A stretch of DNA of 64,000 nt. Source: Paenibacillus artemisiicola (lineage in GTDB: Bacteria > Bacillota > Bacilli > Paenibacillales > Paenibacillaceae). The stretch is from the NCBI RefSeq assembly GCF_017652985.1, contig NZ_JAGGDJ010000003.1:372001-436000 (forward strand), in the 5' to 3' direction. The position numbers and the translations under genes are program-made. The notes beneath the pieces are model-generated. The model was not told where the DNA came from. It saw nothing but the letters and a program-made list of their open reading frames with translations, and ran no database searches. Positions 63,843 to 64,000 of the stretch are shown in pieces. Every line of letters begins with the position of its first letter. Positions within the stretch are counted from its first letter, which is position 1.

Positions 63843-64000
63843 TCAAGCGAGCAGCTCGCGGAGCTGCGCCTGCACGTCGCCTTTGAAATAGCCGCCGTGG
63901 TAGCAGACGACGCCCTCGACGGCGAGCCCGGCCAACTGCCGGAGCGAACGGCGCGCCTGCTCGTGGTCGCTGTTCAGCCGGGCGTCCGGGAGCTGCAGGC
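63843..64000 (-). CDS. MBL-fold metallohydrolase, C-terminal end (partial)
   Basis: The frame on the minus strand is open from the window edge to a stop at 63843-63845, giving 52 residues, ending QAQLRELLA. LDARLNSDHEQARRSLRQL-type helix followed by GVVCYHGGYFKGD is the C-terminal helix and the last metal histidine (C-Y-H-G-G) of metallo-beta-lactamase hydrolases. The rest lies outside; substrate unknown. Confidence 0.72.
   Translation of the reverse strand, partial: LQLPDARLNSDHEQARRSLRQLAGLAVEGVVCYHGGYFKGDVQAQLRELLA

Overview
The window is one continuous chromosomal core segment of a GC-rich, endospore-forming Firmicute. Gene order follows the Bacillus subtilis block der-gpsA ... hbs-mtrB-hepS-menG-hepT-ndk-cheR-aro-trp-hisC-tyrA ... 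qcrABC-ypjABCD-dapB-mgsA-bshB1-bshA-cca-birA-panBCD-dinG ... asnS-dnaD. High GC, many GTG/TTG starts, the sporulation genes spoIVA, spoVIF and ypjB, and the two bacillithiol genes fit Paenibacillaceae (Paenibacillus or Cohnella type). The genus is an inference. I saw no insertion sequence, prophage, CRISPR array or broken gene.

Layout. 1-4.8 kb: end of der, plsY, gpsA, spoVIF, a DUF2768 membrane peptide, two unlike [2Fe-2S] ferredoxins around a nucleotidyltransferase-like gene, and a lipoprotein. 5.1-7.8 kb: spoIVA, hbs, a lone tRNA-Pro(GGG) and mtrB (TRAP). 7.9-14.7 kb: hepS-menG-prenyltransferase-ubiX-mqnA-hepT-ndk-cheR. This is a menaquinone cluster with futalosine-route genes inserted between menG and hepT. 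15.1-26.6 kb: aroC-aroB-aroH, a TRAP-controlled leader, trpEDCFBA, hisC, tyrA. 26.7-31.6 kb: a predicted short RNA, an ECF sigma/anti-sigma pair, a histidine phosphatase, a large uncharacterised protein, an IDEAL peptide and YpiF. 31.7-38.4 kb: qcrABC (b6c-type menaquinol oxidoreductase), ypjA, ypjB, ypjC (minus strand), MazG, a TPR protein, dapB. 38.5-46.8 kb: mgsA, bshB1, bshA, cca, birA, a structured leader resembling the pan RNA motif, panBCD and a TPR protein. 46.9-58.7 kb: dinG, rex, mtaD, ypmB, a membrane protein overlapping a compact FtsH-like protease, a 3-hydroxyacyl-CoA dehydrogenase overlapping ackA, asnS, dnaD. 58.8-64 kb: a TPP riboswitch controlling a thiamine/pyrimidine ABC transporter with an inserted thiamine-binding protein, a TatD nuclease, a Fur-family regulator and the end of a minus-strand MBL hydrolase.

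Logic. Much of the window makes or uses chorismate: AroC and AroB make it, AroH and TyrA send it to Tyr/Phe, TrpE to Trp and MqnA to menaquinone. HepS/HepT make the menaquinone side chain and QcrABC oxidises menaquinol. RNA regulation is unusually visible: the TRAP gene and its 11-repeat-type target with attenuator lie in the same window, together with a pan-like leader ending in a terminator and a TPP riboswitch ending in a terminator. The main departures from the B. subtilis order are the mqn insertion, loss of aroE (EPSP synthase) after tyrA, and replacement of aspB by four genes before asnS.
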